NCBI RefSeq assembly: GCF_963169125.1
Contig: NC_084798.1
Coordinates: 171,273,980 to 171,337,979 of the forward strand
Source of the DNA: Humulus lupulus
Taxonomy: Eukaryota; Streptophyta; Magnoliopsida; Rosales; Cannabaceae
Reading direction: 5' to 3'
DNA length: 64,000 nucleotides
The notes beneath the pieces were generated by a model. That model was not told the DNA's origin, made no database searches, and saw nothing but the letters and a program-made list of their open reading frames with translations. This document shows, piece by piece, positions 23,541-34,535 of the stretch. Numbering within the stretch: position 1 is the stretch's first letter; each line of letters begins with the position of its first letter. The translations under genes and the position numbers were made by a program.

Positions 23541-24273
23541 GTGCTTGTGTTGCCCTTGTGCCTTAGATGTGCATATATGGTGGGCTAAGTATTTTTGTCT
23601 ATAACACATTTACAAAAATAATTTATTGTTTCAAATTCAAAAATTAAATAAATGTTTATTCCCAATTTCAATATAACATACATAGTGTATTTATGATAAC
23701 ATTTTCAATTTTAATAATATTTTGTAAGAATCTTAGGATTTTATTAATATTTGAATATGCTTACAAGAAGTGTGCAAAAGTTATAAATAATTGATCAAAC
23801 TGACCAATTAAAATTATATATCCAATTATGATTAAATTTGACACTAAATTGGATTCAGTGATTGATGAATTGCTTTAGTGAAAAAGCTAATTCTCATCAA
23901 CCAATTCAACATTTATTATAATAATAATGATGAAGAAGTTAATATTTTTAAAATTTTGATAGTTTTTTTTTCTTTAAGGGTGATTGGTTATTTCATATTC
24001 CTAATATGCACTTTCACACACAATTATTTAAACAAAAATGATATTTAATAGTTCTCTCTCTCCATCTCTAAGCCAACGACATGTGAGTTCTCATCGCCAA
24101 GTATCGACCATTGTTGCACCTTCGTGCACAATCACCTATTTTCTCCTTATACAACCTCACTAAAGGAAGCGACATGCAAATCGCAACCCATCTCTTCGTC
24201 TGCATTCAAGTTTTTCTTTTTCCTTTATCAAGGTTTAACTATTTTTTGGCAATTGTATCTATATTTATGGAGT
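23541..24273. other. AT-rich DNA without a recognisable gene
   Basis: No long frame. A pyrimidine-rich run at 24050-24240 (TCTCTCTCTCC, CTTTTTCC) is the kind of sequence found in plant 5' leaders. ORFs of 70-74 codons at 24111 and 24124 overlap in two frames and match nothing I know. Confidence 0.4.
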
Positions 24274-24710
24274 CACTACTACAAAAAAAGGAATTTGCAT
24301 CAGTTTCTAAATGCCACAATTGAGTTTTCATGTCAGTTTTATATGTGACGCATAATTCCATTACACAAACCCGATTGGTATTTGCGTCAGTGATGAACTG
24401 TACAAATCTGACATTTGTGACATTTAGACACTCATGCAAATGCTACATTAAAAAAAATGCTACGTAGATACTGACCCAGCTCCCAGCCAGCCAGCCACCC
24501 TATGCGACCCCTGCCCCCAGCCACCCTCTCGACCCTAGCCACTCCCACGACCCCAGCCACCCCCCACGACCCCGACGACTACCGTGACAACCACCAAGCG
24601 CCTCCTGCAAAACGAAATCCAAGTAGAGAAAAAAAAAAGAAACAGATCCCAACACCCATCAAGAATAAAAAATCTACACTAAAAATTTTAAAAAAAAAAC
24701 CATATATAAG

Positions 24711-25623
24711 TGTTATCCCCATTTCCTGCATGGACTCGGGACCTTCGTCCAGACCCATTGTCAGGGGTTGTTAAGCATGCGGGCCCGGCCCAAGGCCTCT
24801 TGGTACGGAAATGTTCGAGAAGAGGGGTATGGGCCAGGGGTGCATGTCTGGGCCCATTAGTGGGGTCCGGCATGGTCCTCCGGGACGGTCATCCGGGAGA
24901 CGTGCAGATTGTTCGAACCCCCACGACATATGTGTCCTGGTCCCGAACCCTGGTACGGTCCGGGCCTGCGGTAAATGAAGAGGGACAAAGGTAAACAGAC
25001 TCGGATCACATCGTCCCCCGTTGGAGGGGCCAAGCATCCAGGAACCTGAAGCTGCCCCAGTCCGCGTGGGCGTTGTCCCCACTTTTCTCCTGCGGAAAAG
25101 GCCACCTCGGGATTGCACGCCGTTGTTTCAGGTTTGCGCTGCCAAGTACTCTGACTGGTCTTGTCTCCTGAATCTGCCTCGTAACTCGAAGTGTCCAGAC
25201 CAAAAGCGCCGTTTTGTCGGGCGAGATATAGCTCTTGAGCCAATGTATTGGGCCTTAGCTGATCTGGAATTCATGTATGTTGTATCTTTTATATTGGGCT
25301 TCCACTTGAAAGACCAAGAATACTCGTGTCTCTGATGGGCCCGGGTCATACCCGGCCCAAACCCAATGTTCCCATACGCCTATAAATACAGGCAATAGAA
25401 CATTGTAAAAGGGATCTCTCTTCAACTAAGATACGATTACTCTGTCAAAATACAGAGAGAAACTCCATTGTAAAAGGTTTTTCAAGCTCTAATACTACAG
25501 ACTCGTGGACTAAGGCTAGTTAACGCCCCAACCACGTAAAACCCCCGTGTTAATCTTCTACTCTCATTATAATTACCCTTAAATACTATTTATTAATATA
25601 GTTACCGAAAATCTCAGTTAACA
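24711..25623 (+). repeat. 5' LTR of element A
   Basis: TGTTATCCCC to GTTAACA. TATAAATA is at 25381-25388, so transcription should start near 25410. It lacks a short duplication (CCGTCATCC GGGA) that is present near 33785 in the 3' copy. Confidence 0.93.
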
Positions 25624-25647
25624 GTTTGGTGCTTTCGTTGAGAGCTG
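25624..25647 (+). other. Leader/primer-binding site of element A
   Basis: TTTGGTGCTTTCGTTGAGAG immediately after the LTR; the same leader (one base apart) follows the LTRs of B and F. Confidence 0.6.
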
Positions 25648-25682
25648 AAGGAAGCTAGTACTAACGTCAGGCCTTTACTACA

Positions 25683-27914
25683 ATGGTGAACACACGACAC
25701 ACAACCTTCGACCCTAGCAATCCAGAGCAGGGCAACAGAGACCCGCTGCCATCACAGCACATCCCTCAGGATCTGCCCGAGAACGCGCCTCCTCAAACAT
25801 CTCACCAAGCCGAGTCACAAGACTACGAGGGTGGGACAGAATACGAAGAGGAAAACGAGGAGGAATATTATGAAGAGGAAAACGAGGGGGAGTACCACGA
25901 CGAAGCTGCGGATCCCAAGACCCCCGAAAGAGAGCCCGATCAGCAAGACTTGGAGGTGACCAAACTAAGGCAGCAAGTCCTAGATCAGGAAGCCAGGATC
26001 ACTAAGCAAGCGGAGGCACATCGACAGATGCAAGAGTCACTCCAAGCCCTGCAGGCACTCATGGTCGCGCAGGGTCCGGCAGCCAATCCCGCAACTGGCC
26101 CACTTGCAGAGGCACAGCAACCTGCTCCACGGGAGCGAGCTGGGGTCCCCGAAGGAGCCAGCCCGACCCCTCCCCGGGAGCCTTTTCCTGAGCCAGCTCT
26201 AGGAAACCCAGATAGGGAGCGAAAGAAGGCCGGTGGAAGGACCCGGGAAAAGACCACCCCCGTCGCAAAAGCTGGGAACCGTTCCTGGCCACTCCCTAGG
26301 AAAGAAAAGGTGCGCCCCATCCCAGGACGAGGCCACCCGATCGATCCGCAGGGGACGCGGCCGTGGAACGCACAATCCCGGCACCCCCCAGGGCGAGACG
26401 AGCGGGAAGGATCTCTGCACCCGAGTGCCTCGGTTAACAAGAACCGTCAGGAATGGCCTCGCCATGAAGAACGTCATGCCCTCAGTTCATGAGACGACAC
26501 CTCTTGGATAGACTTACGCGATGGGCTAAACGCTCGGAAGGAGCGGGCTCGCAAGGAAAAGATCCTCCCCTGAGGTGGCGACCTCAGGAACAACATCAAC
26601 GACAGGAGGAACGAGAGAATCCCCCTAGAAGATGGCACAGCCAGGCAGCTCATGGAACAGATGGCCGCATTGAAAAAGGTCACGGATCGCCTGGTCCGCA
26701 AGCAAGAAGGCGCGGACACCAACTCCGACGAAGAGGATAAAGAGCTCTGCGCAAGGCACATCCTGGACACCATACTCCCCAAGGGGTTCAAGATGCCCAG
26801 CCTCACCGCCTATACTAGAAACACCGACCCCAGGGACCATCTGTCCTGATACAACCGACTCATAATAGTGGCCCATGTCAGTGACGACGGCAAGTGCCTC
26901 TGCTTCTCGATCACTCTGGGCGGTCCTGCCGAAGAGTGGTGGAAGAGACTTAAGCCGGGATCCATCCAATCCTGGTCCGGGCTGCAGTCAGCGTTTCGAA
27001 AGCAGTTAGTGGGCGCCATGAGGATGGATATGCAGATCAGCGCTCTCACAAATATCAAGCAACTCCCCGCGGAGACACTGAGGGCCTACATCCAGCGCTT
27101 TACTGAAGAAGCCTCCAAGATGAAAGTGGACGACGGACAGCGCCTGGTGGCACTGCAGTCCGGAATCCAGGCCGGGTCCCCCCTTTGGGATGACATGCAG
27201 CGTAGCAAGGCTGCTACCCTGGAAGAGTTCATCAGGAGGGCCCAAGGATTCATCAACTGGGAGGAAGCTCATATCCAGGCTTTCAGGTGGCCTCCGGCCC
27301 CGCAGCCTGTCCCCCAGTCGTTCCCGGGATATGGGGGACAGTTCCCGGCGCAGTCCTACGCGCCCCCCATTGCCTCGGGATCGGCTGTCGCGCCTGGGGT
27401 CAGCTACACCCCTACGGTGTACGGCCCTGCCACTTCAGGGTGCGCCCCGACCTAATCCACCCACTTCTCCGGTTATGGCGTCGCGCCGGCGGGGCAAAGC
27501 ATGGCCCCTATTGTGGCCCAACAGTCACAAATAGGAGTGACTGAGGCGAGCGTGAACCCCTCCCGGGGGAAGCGATCGGGCAAAGGCCAGAACCGGCCCG
27601 AGCCAGTCAAGAAGGGGAAGAGGGGCTACGAGCCCCAATATTCATTATACACCAACCTGGTGGACACCAGGGAGAACATCTATCTCGCAACAGAAAGGGC
27701 GGTTCACTACCGGAAGCCTAACCCCATGTTCAAAGGGGGAAGGAATCCGAGAGACACCAGCAAAAGGTGCCCCTATCACAAGGATGTGGGGCACACCACC
27801 GATGAATGCCGGCAGCTCAAGGATGAGATTGAAAATCTCATCAAGCTGGGGCATCTCCACCAGTGGGTAAAGATGCCCTTGGGAGTCCCAGGCCTGTCAG
27901 CAAGCCCCGGATAA
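25683..27914 (+). pseudogene. Element A gag
   Basis: ATG 25683 (MVNTRHTTFDPSNPEQGNRD) opens an acidic, glutamate-rich N-terminus, then a predicted helix LRQQVLDQEARITKQAEAH and a proline-rich stretch. The capsid domain follows: [58 protein letters not shown] and LQSGIQAGSPLWDDMQ. The C-terminus has CPYHKDVGHTTDECRQLKDE. The frame is continuous but carries stops at 26490, about 26570, 26847 (W to TGA) and 27453 (Q to TAA), and ends at 27912. Most look like C-to-T changes. Confidence 0.88.
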
Positions 27915-28829
27915 CCCGCTGTCCCGGGAACGACTCGGGCATACCCCCCCAAGGGAGGATATGCGCAGGGACCCCCATCGCAGGCCCCTTAGGGGGCGCC
28001 CGTCGCGCAGGTTCCCGGCCCCGGAATGCCTTACCCCTCCGGGGCAGCCACCCCTCGAGTTGACGGACATGTGGCAACCATCTCGGGCGGACCTCACCTG
28101 GGAGGGCCATCCAGAAATGACCAAAAGCGCTACCTAAGCGAGCTTGACCACGACCAGGAGGTGTGCGCCCTTGTCCAGGCTCCGGCTCAGCGCCCTAAGT
28201 TAATAAACCTCCCCATCACCTTCATGGAGGACGACGCCCGCAATGTCCACTTTTCGCACCATGACCCGCTGGTCATAGATGCTCAAATCGCCAACAAGTT
28301 GGTGTCCCGCGTGTTGGTGGATGATGGAAGCTCCGTCAACCTGTTTTTCAAGCCCGCTTTCACCACCATTGGCTTGACGGAAGCAGATCTGGCATCGTGC
28401 TCGACCCAGATTTACGGCTTCAACGGAGATGCACTTCTCCCCATGGGAAAGATCCAGCTGCCGGTTACGCTGGGGAGTGAATTGTAGCACTCGTTCAAGT
28501 TCTGCACCTTTGTAGTGATAGACTTCCCCACTGCTTACAACGTCATCTTTGGTCGGCCCGCATTGGTCGAGTTCGGCGCCATCACCTCCATCCGCCATCT
28601 TTGCATGAAGTTCCCATGCGACAGCGGAGGGGTAGGGACCGTCCGGGGAGACCAGAAGAGCGCCCGGAAGTGCTACCATGTGTCTGCCCGGCCCATACAC
28701 ATGATCCAGGAAGAGCCCGTTGAGGACTACGTCGAACCACTCCCCCCCCCCCCCCCCCCCCGCCTGCTGAGAGGGTGGTCCAGGAAGAAGATGACCTGGA
28801 CCCGCGGATATGGGATGACCGCGTCCTAG
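27915..28829 (+). pseudogene. Element A protease and linker
   Basis: Same frame as gag. A proline/glycine linker (GGYAQGPPS) leads to VDGHVATISGGPHLGG, DPLVIDAQIANKLVSRVL and the active site VDDGSSVNLFF (D-D-G-S). Then GFNGDALLPMGKIQLPVTLG, a stop at 28485, and AYNVIFGRPALVEFGAITS. The reading breaks at a run of about 18 C's (28743-28760). Beyond it the expected acidic linker (LDPRIWDDRVLEPMDEIEE) continues in another frame until about 28935. Confidence 0.86.
28743..28760 (+). repeat. Poly-C run in the element A polyprotein
   Basis: An uninterrupted C tract within a proline-rich linker, where the reading frame is lost. It may be a true indel in the element or a sequencing/assembly error. Confidence 0.85.
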
Positions 28830-28982
28830 AACCGATGGACGAGATAGAAGAGGTGTGCATCAGCGAAACCGATCCAAACTGGATCATCCAAGTCGGAAAA
28901 AGTCTGCCGGCAGACATTCAGGCCGCCAACATCGCCCAAAGTTAAGGGAAACCAGGATATCCTGGCCTGGTCCCACTCAGAC

Positions 28983-30548
28983 ATGACTGGGATCGACTGC
29001 AATATCATTTGCCATGCGTTAAGTATTGACCCAAACGCGACCCCGGTCCGCCAGAAACGCAGGCCTTTGGGGACGGAGAGGGCCGAGGCCCTTAAGCTGG
29101 AGGTTGAGAAGCTGTCTTCCATAAACTTCATACGCGAGGTTGTGTACCTCGTGTGGCTGGCCAATCCCGTCTTGGTGCCGAAACCGAACGGGACGTGGAG
29201 AACATGCATCGACTTCACGGACCTCAACAAAGCCTGTCTGAAGGACTGTTTCCCGCTCCCCCGGATCGACCAAATGGTGGATGCTACGTCCGGGTACGAG
29301 ATCTTGAGCTTCATGGATGTTAACTCCGGCTACAATCAGATCTCTATGCACGTGGGAGATCAGGAGCACACCAATTTCCAAACCGACAAGGGAATCTACT
29401 GCTACATAGTCATGCCTTTCGGACTGAAGAATGTCGGAGTAACTTACCAAAGGCTCGTCAATCGAATGTTTCAGGCCCAGTTAGAGCGAAACATGGAGGT
29501 ATACATCGATGATATGCTGGTCAAGTCCAAGACATCCCAGAACCATTCGGATGACCTGGCGGAGGCTTTCGCAGTCATTCGGAAGTACGGGATGAAGCTG
29601 AATCCCAAAAAGTGCACTTTTGGCGTGACCTCCGGGAAGTTCCTGGGCTTCATAGTGAGTTTTTGGGGAATAGAAGCCAATATAGATAAGATCAAGGCAC
29701 TAATTGACATGGCCTATCCCCGGAATCACAAGGATGTACAAAGCTTGACGGGGCGAATAGCTGCCTTGAGCCGCTTTGTTTCCAAAGCCACGGACAAGTA
29801 CGTCCCGTTCTTCAATGTCCTTCGGGGAAGCCGGCGCTTCGAATGGTCGCCCGAATGAGAAGAGGCCTTTCAAAAGCTGAAAGAACACTTGGCCCAAGCC
29901 CCAATTCTGGCGAAACCGGTAGAAGGGGAGCCCCTGTATCTGTACCTGGCCGTGACTGAGCACGCGATCAGCGCCGCGTTGGTACGAGAGGAAGAAAGGA
30001 CACAGCTCCCGGTAAACTATGTAAGCAAGCGGTTGCTGGACGCTGAGTCTCAATACCCATTGATCGAAAATCTGACTTTCTCCCTACTGATGGCATCCCG
30101 AAAGCTTCAACCTTACTTTCAAGCCCACGCAATAAAGATCCTAACCAACCATCCCCTGCGGCAGGTGTTACAGAAGCCCGAGTCATCTGGAAGACTCCTG
30201 AAGTGGGCCATGGAGCTGAGCCAGTTCGATATATCCTACATCCCTAGGGTGTCCATCAAGGGACAGGCCCTGGCCGATTTCATCATTGAATGTTCTGGGA
30301 TGCCTCCAGAAGACAATATTCCCGAAGCCCTCGCGACGCCCGTGTGGAAAGTCTTCGAGGATGGAGCCTCGAATGAGAACGGGGCCGGGATCATCTTGGT
30401 ATCACCGCAGGGGCACCAGTTACAAAATGGCCTCCGTTTCCAGTTCAAGGCGTCAAATAACGAAGCAGAGCATGAAGCTGTCCTAGCCGGCCTGCGCTTG
30501 GCCTGGGAGGTAGGGGCAGCGAACCTGGAAATTTACAGCGATTCCTAG
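28983..30548 (+). pseudogene. Element A reverse transcriptase and first RNase H
   Basis: Back in the gag frame. RT motifs: VPKPNGTWRTCIDFTDLNKA, FPLPRIDQMVDATSGYE, SFMDVNSGYNQISMH, VMPFGLKNVGVTYQRLVN, and YIDDMLVKS near 29503, with both catalytic aspartates kept. RNase H follows: LYLYLAVTEHAISAALVREE and VNYVSKRLLDAESQYPLIEN. A TGA at 29856 (where element B has Cys) splits the two. The second RNase H opens WKVFEDGASNENGAGIILV, with the first Asp of the usual VDGAS changed to E-D-G-A-S, and is cut by TAG at 30546 (DSQ to DS*). Confidence 0.9.
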
Positions 30549-32048
30549 CTAGTTGTCAGACAAATCTCAGGGGAATATCATACTAAAGGAGAGAGAATGG
30601 CGGCCTACGTGACTCAAACGAGGGAAATGCTACAGGCATTCACAGCACATTCCATCTGCCAGATCCCTCGGGAGCAAAATGTCTTTGCAGATACACTAGC
30701 GAAACTGGCCACCGACGTCGAGGCTGAGCTGGCCGGACTGGTCCCCGTCAACCATCTCCCCGTCCTGAGCATCAGGGCCCCCGCGATTCACACCATCGAT
30801 CACTCCATTTCCTGGATGGGACCACTCATCCGCTACCTGTCTACCGGGGAAGTTCCAAATGACCGGGCCGCAGCCAGGAAACTCCAGTACCAAGTCCACC
30901 AATACGTCATGATGGACGGAAAACTCTATCGCCGGGGTTTATCCATGCCTTACCTCAGGTGTGTGTCCGGGACTGAGCTGAGCGCCATCATGCATGAAGT
31001 GCATGAAGGTTTTTGCGAAGATCACACTGTTGGGCCCAACCTGTCCAAGAAGATCCTGCGCCAAGGATACTTCTGGCCAACCATGAAGAAAGACTGTATT
31101 GAGTACGTCCGCAAGTGCGAACACTGCCAGAGGTACGTGAAGGTACAACAGGCCCCCCCTGACAGAGATAACCTTGATGAATAGCCACTGGCCCTTCACA
31201 GTGTGGGGGATCGATCTCGTCAGATCTCTCCCGACCGGGAAATGAGGGGTAAAGTATGCCATCGTGGCCGTGGACTATTATAAGAAGTGGGTTGAGGTGG
31301 ATCCCATGAGCACAATCACTTCCAAAAAGGCCTTAGACTTCGTCATCAATAACATAGTGTGTCGGTATGGCCTCCCCTACAAAATCGTGTCCGACAACGG
31401 GAAGCAGTTCGATAGTGCCCACTTCACGGATTTTTGCGAAAGGCACGGTATAGTGAAGAGTTTCTCCGTGGTTGCCAGGCCCCAGGCAAACGGGCAGGCA
31501 GAAGCCGTGAACAAAATATTGAAGGGGACGCTGAAGAAAAAACTCCAGGCCTGTAAGAGCAAATGGCCCGAGGAGCTGCCCCGCGTACTATGGGCTTACC
31601 GGACGATCGAGAGGACGTCAACCGGACACACCCCCTACTCCATGGTCTATGGATGCGAGGCTGTCATCCCAATCAAAATGATTATCCCGTCCTACTGACG
31701 TGACATGTATGATCCCTCCCAGAACCACGCCTTACTCCAAGAATCACTAGATCTCATCGAAGAGATCCGGGAAATGCGCAAGTGCAGCTGAAGATGTACC
31801 AAGGCAAGATCGCGCGGCACTTCAACTCCAAAGTCAAGGGTCGTAAGTATGGAACCGGCGACTTGGTTTTACGAAGAGTCTTCCCTACTACTCAAGATCC
31901 GGGGGTGGGGGTTCTGGGCCCAAATTGGAAGGGGTCGTACCAGATCCAGCACGAGGTGTGCCCCGGGACATACCGCTTAAAGCGGCTCAATGGCTCGGAA
32001 GTCCCGCGAGCCTGGAATGCGGAGCATCTCCGTAAATACTATCAGTAG
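30549..32048 (+). pseudogene. Element A second RNase H end and integrase
   Basis: RISG-like text, then CQIPREQNVFADTLAKLATD (end of RNase H). The integrase zinc site is HEVHEGFCEDHTVGPNLSKK with CEHCQRY (H2C2). A frameshift near 31160 precedes the core: VDYYKKWVEVDPMSTITSKK, IVSDNGKQFDSAHFTDFCER and RPQANGQAEAVNKIL supply the second Asp and the Glu. A stop at 31696 and a frameshift near 31772 precede the C-terminal domain (GTGDLVLRRVFPTTQDPGVG…), which ends LRKYYQ at 32048. Confidence 0.88.
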
Positions 32049-32299
32049 TTAGGAGAGTGTGTCCTAGTTTAATATTTTCGTTGTAAACAATGTACGCCTT
32101 AGGGCGACCCTTTTTTTCAAACAATGAAAATGGCGTGTGCAAAATGTCATACATGAATGTTGTAAAACTGTACTAATCTTTCTCAAGTGACCCCAGACCC
32201 GTCTCTGCTCACTTGCGGGGGGTATCCCGGGTATAAGCAAATACCTGGCGGGGCGCAAGCTCAGGCTAGTCCCGGCTCGGACCAACAAGGTTCAGGTGA

Positions 32300-32730
32300 C
32301 GCAAACCCTACGATCATACCCCGGACGAATAAGGTCCGGGGGTATAACGTATGAGGACCGAGCCCGAGGCCGGTCCCACCCTGGACGAACAGCGTCCGAG
32401 GATATAAAACAAAGAAAACCTAGCCCAAGGCCGGTCTCACCCCGGACGAACGATGTCCAGAGGTATAAAACAAGGAGGACCGAGCCCGAGGCCGGTCCCA
32501 CCCTCGACGAACGACGTTCGGGGATATAAAATAAAGAGGACCGAGCCCGAAGCCGGTCCCACCCCGGACGAACGACGTCCGGGGGTATAAAAAGAGGACC
32601 GGGCCCAAGGCCGGTCCCACCCCGGACATACGACGTCCGGGGATATAAAAAAAAGAGGACCGGGCCCAAGGCCGGTCCCACCCCGGACATACGATGTCCG
32701 GGGATATAAAATAAAGAGGACCGAGCCTAA
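32300..32730 (+). repeat. ~60-bp minisatellite with a palindrome in each unit
   Basis: Seven imperfect units near 32320, 32380, 32440, 32502, 32562, 32620 and 32680. The best unit has CCCCGGAC, seven bases, then GTCCGGGG (32562-32584), followed by TATAAAA-type text and GAGGACCGGGCCCAAGGCCG. It lies after pol in element A. ORFs on both strands here (32292-32749) are repeat read-through. Confidence 0.9.
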
Positions 32731-32791
32731 ATATAAAGCCTAAACGCACGTATTAAAAGAATATCATAAGTTCATGAAGTCGTCAAGAGGG

Positions 32792-33016
32792 TCAGTGGGA
32801 CATACTGTGAGTTGTTGGCCGTAGAAGGTGGTGGTCATCCAACTGTAAGGACGGCAGAACTTCGTTCTTGAAATGGTGTAGCCGGTTTAGTAGTTCGTCG
32901 ACAAGACAGGCCCAAGACGCGTCTTCAGGTAGAAGGGAAGAAGTTGGGGTTCTGGGGAACAGGCGGCGGCGCAGAGTCAGCAGATGGCGGTATAGGCCGT
33001 CGGCGATGTCGGACAT
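32792..33016 (-). CDS. Small antisense ORF of element A, 74 residues, function unknown
   Basis: Minus-strand ORF from an ATG at 33016 (MSDIADGLYRHLLTLRRRLF) to a stop at 32792. The product is basic at its N-terminus, then leucine-rich with acidic patches (PEDASWACLVDELLNRLHHF). A minus-strand TATAAATA box at 33099-33092 lies about 76 bases upstream, a normal distance for a plant gene. It sits between integrase and the 3' LTR and is opposite to gag-pol, the same place and direction as the much larger antisense genes of B and C, but shows no sequence likeness to them that I can see. It is short, so chance cannot be excluded. Confidence 0.4.
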   Translation of the reverse strand: MSDIADGLYRHLLTLRRRLFPRTPTSSLLPEDASWACLVDELLNRLHHFKNEVLPSLQLDDHHLLRPTTHSMSH

Positions 33017-33031
33017 GCAAGGCTCGAGCAA

Positions 33032-33594
33032 AGTTTATCGGTTCTTAAACTAGTTCGAAGGTGTAAAAGTGCCAAATTCGCTTTCGTGGGGTATTTATAT
33101 TGGCCCCAAGTCCTGGCCTCCGATCCAACGGACAGGTGTCTCCTCATCGGACGGTCAAGAGTCGCGCAGGGACATTTATGAGTCCTCTCAGGTTGGATCC
33201 TCGCCATCTCAGATCTAACGGCCCAGGAGGGGCGGATGCCAAAGGTTTCCCCATCTTACGGTCCACCTCATCCCAGGGACATTAATGATGGACCCCCGTG
33301 TGGATGGGACGCTTCGTGACGTGCGATGACACACTAGCCTAGGCCTAGTGACCCTTGGGAGGGCTAGGCGACCTTTCAAGACCTGTGCAGCAATCGCCTG
33401 GTGACACGTGTACCCTTGCCACGAAGCGGGACAAAGGTAAACGTCCCCAGATATTGGTAAACGGTCTGGGCAAAGCATACGGCCAGTACCACGGCCCGCT
33501 ATCACGGACCCGCGATCCCGGGCAGGAACTGGGGAGGAAACCATGCGAGCGTCCTGGGAACGATGCAAACCTCCTCCTGGCAGGCCTAGGCGAA
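33032..33594. other. Non-coding 3' region of element A
   Basis: Apart from the TATA box above, I see no supported gene, although short ORFs overlap in several frames. GC-rich, with words shared with the LTR (GGTAAACG, GGGACAAAGGTAAA). Confidence 0.5.
33092..33099 (-). promoter_or_regulatory. TATA box for the antisense ORF of element A
   Basis: TATAAATA on the minus strand within CCAATATAAATACCCC. It is placed to direct transcription into 33016-32792. Confidence 0.45.
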
Positions 33595-33609
33595 GGCTTG
33601 GGGGGTAAA
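33595..33609 (+). other. Polypurine tract of element A
   Basis: GGCTTGGGGGGTAAA directly before the 3' LTR. Element B has the same core CTTGGGGGGTAAA in the same place, so A and B are close relatives. Confidence 0.85.
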
Positions 33610-34535
33610 TGTTATCCTCATTTCCTGCATGGACTCAGGACCTTCATCCAGACCCATTGTCAGGGGCTGTTAAGCATGCGGGCTCGGCCTAAGGCCTCTT
33701 GGTACGGAAATGTCCGAGAGGAAGGGTATGGGCCGGGGGTGCATGTCTGGGCCCATTAGGGGGGTCCGGCATGGTCCTCCAGGTTCCGTCATCCGGGACG
33801 GTCATCCGGGAGACGTGCAGATCGTTCGAACCCCCACGACATACGTGTCCTGGTCCCGGACCCTGGTACGTTCCGGGCCTGCGGTAAATGAAGAGGGACA
33901 AAGGTAAGCAGGCCCGGATTACATCGTCCCCCGTTGGAGGGGCCAGGAGTCCAGGAACCTGAAGCCGCCCCACTCCGCGTGGGCGTTGTCCCCACTTTTC
34001 TCCTGCGGAAAAGGCCACCTCGGGATTGCACGCCGTTGTTTCAGGTCTGCGCTGCCAAGTACTCTGACTGGTCTTGTCTCCTGAATCTGCCTCGTAACTC
34101 GAAGTGTCCAGACCAAAAGCGCCGTTTTGTCGGGCGAGATACAGCTCTTGAGCCAATGTATTGGGCCTTAGCTGATCTGGAATTCATGTATGTTGTATCT
34201 TTTATATTGGGCTTCCACTAGAAAGGCCAAGAATACTCGTGTCTCTGATGGGCCCGGGTCATACCCGGCCCAAACCCAGTGTTCCCATACGCCTATAAAT
34301 ACAGGCTATAGAACACTGTAAAAGGGATCTCTCTTCTACTAAGATACAGTTACTCTGTCAAAATACAGAGAGAAACTCCATTGTAAAAGGTTTTTCAAGC
34401 TCTAATCTACAGACTCGTGGACTAAGGCTAGTTAACGCCCCAACCACGTAAAAACCCCGTGTTAATCTTCTACTTTCATTATAATTACCCTTAAATACTA
34501 TTTATTAATATAGTTACCGAAAATCTCGGTTAACA
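33610..34535 (+). repeat. 3' LTR of element A
   Basis: TGTTATCCTC to GTTAACA, followed by ATAAG. TATAAATA is at 34294-34301. Apparent ORFs (for example 33689-34156 minus) also occur in the 5' copy and are not genes. Confidence 0.93.

Larger units (their letters stand above)
24711..34535 (+). mobile_element. Element A: full-length Tat-type Ty3/gypsy retrotransposon, TSD ATAAG
   Basis: Two LTRs, exact five-base target repeats ATAAG (24706-24710 and 34536-34540), primer leader, gag-protease-RT-RNase H-integrase mainly in one frame from ATG 25683, a downstream minisatellite, a small antisense ORF and a polypurine tract. I counted roughly 35-40 differences between the LTRs by eye (about 4%), so it is older than element B. 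About ten nonsense codons and several frameshifts prevent autonomous movement. Confidence 0.95.

Noticed and set aside
24111..24348. Possible start of a host gene with a signal-like hydrophobic segment
   Set aside because: Two overlapping frames of similar length, no continuation and no family features.
24857..25243. 128-codon ORF, repeated at 33689-34156
   Set aside because: LTR of element A; the copies differ in length and stops.
32292..32749. Minus-strand ORFs of 109-132 codons
   Set aside because: Translation of the palindromic minisatellite; the repeated GGTGLGPGPL-like peptides have no protein-like order.
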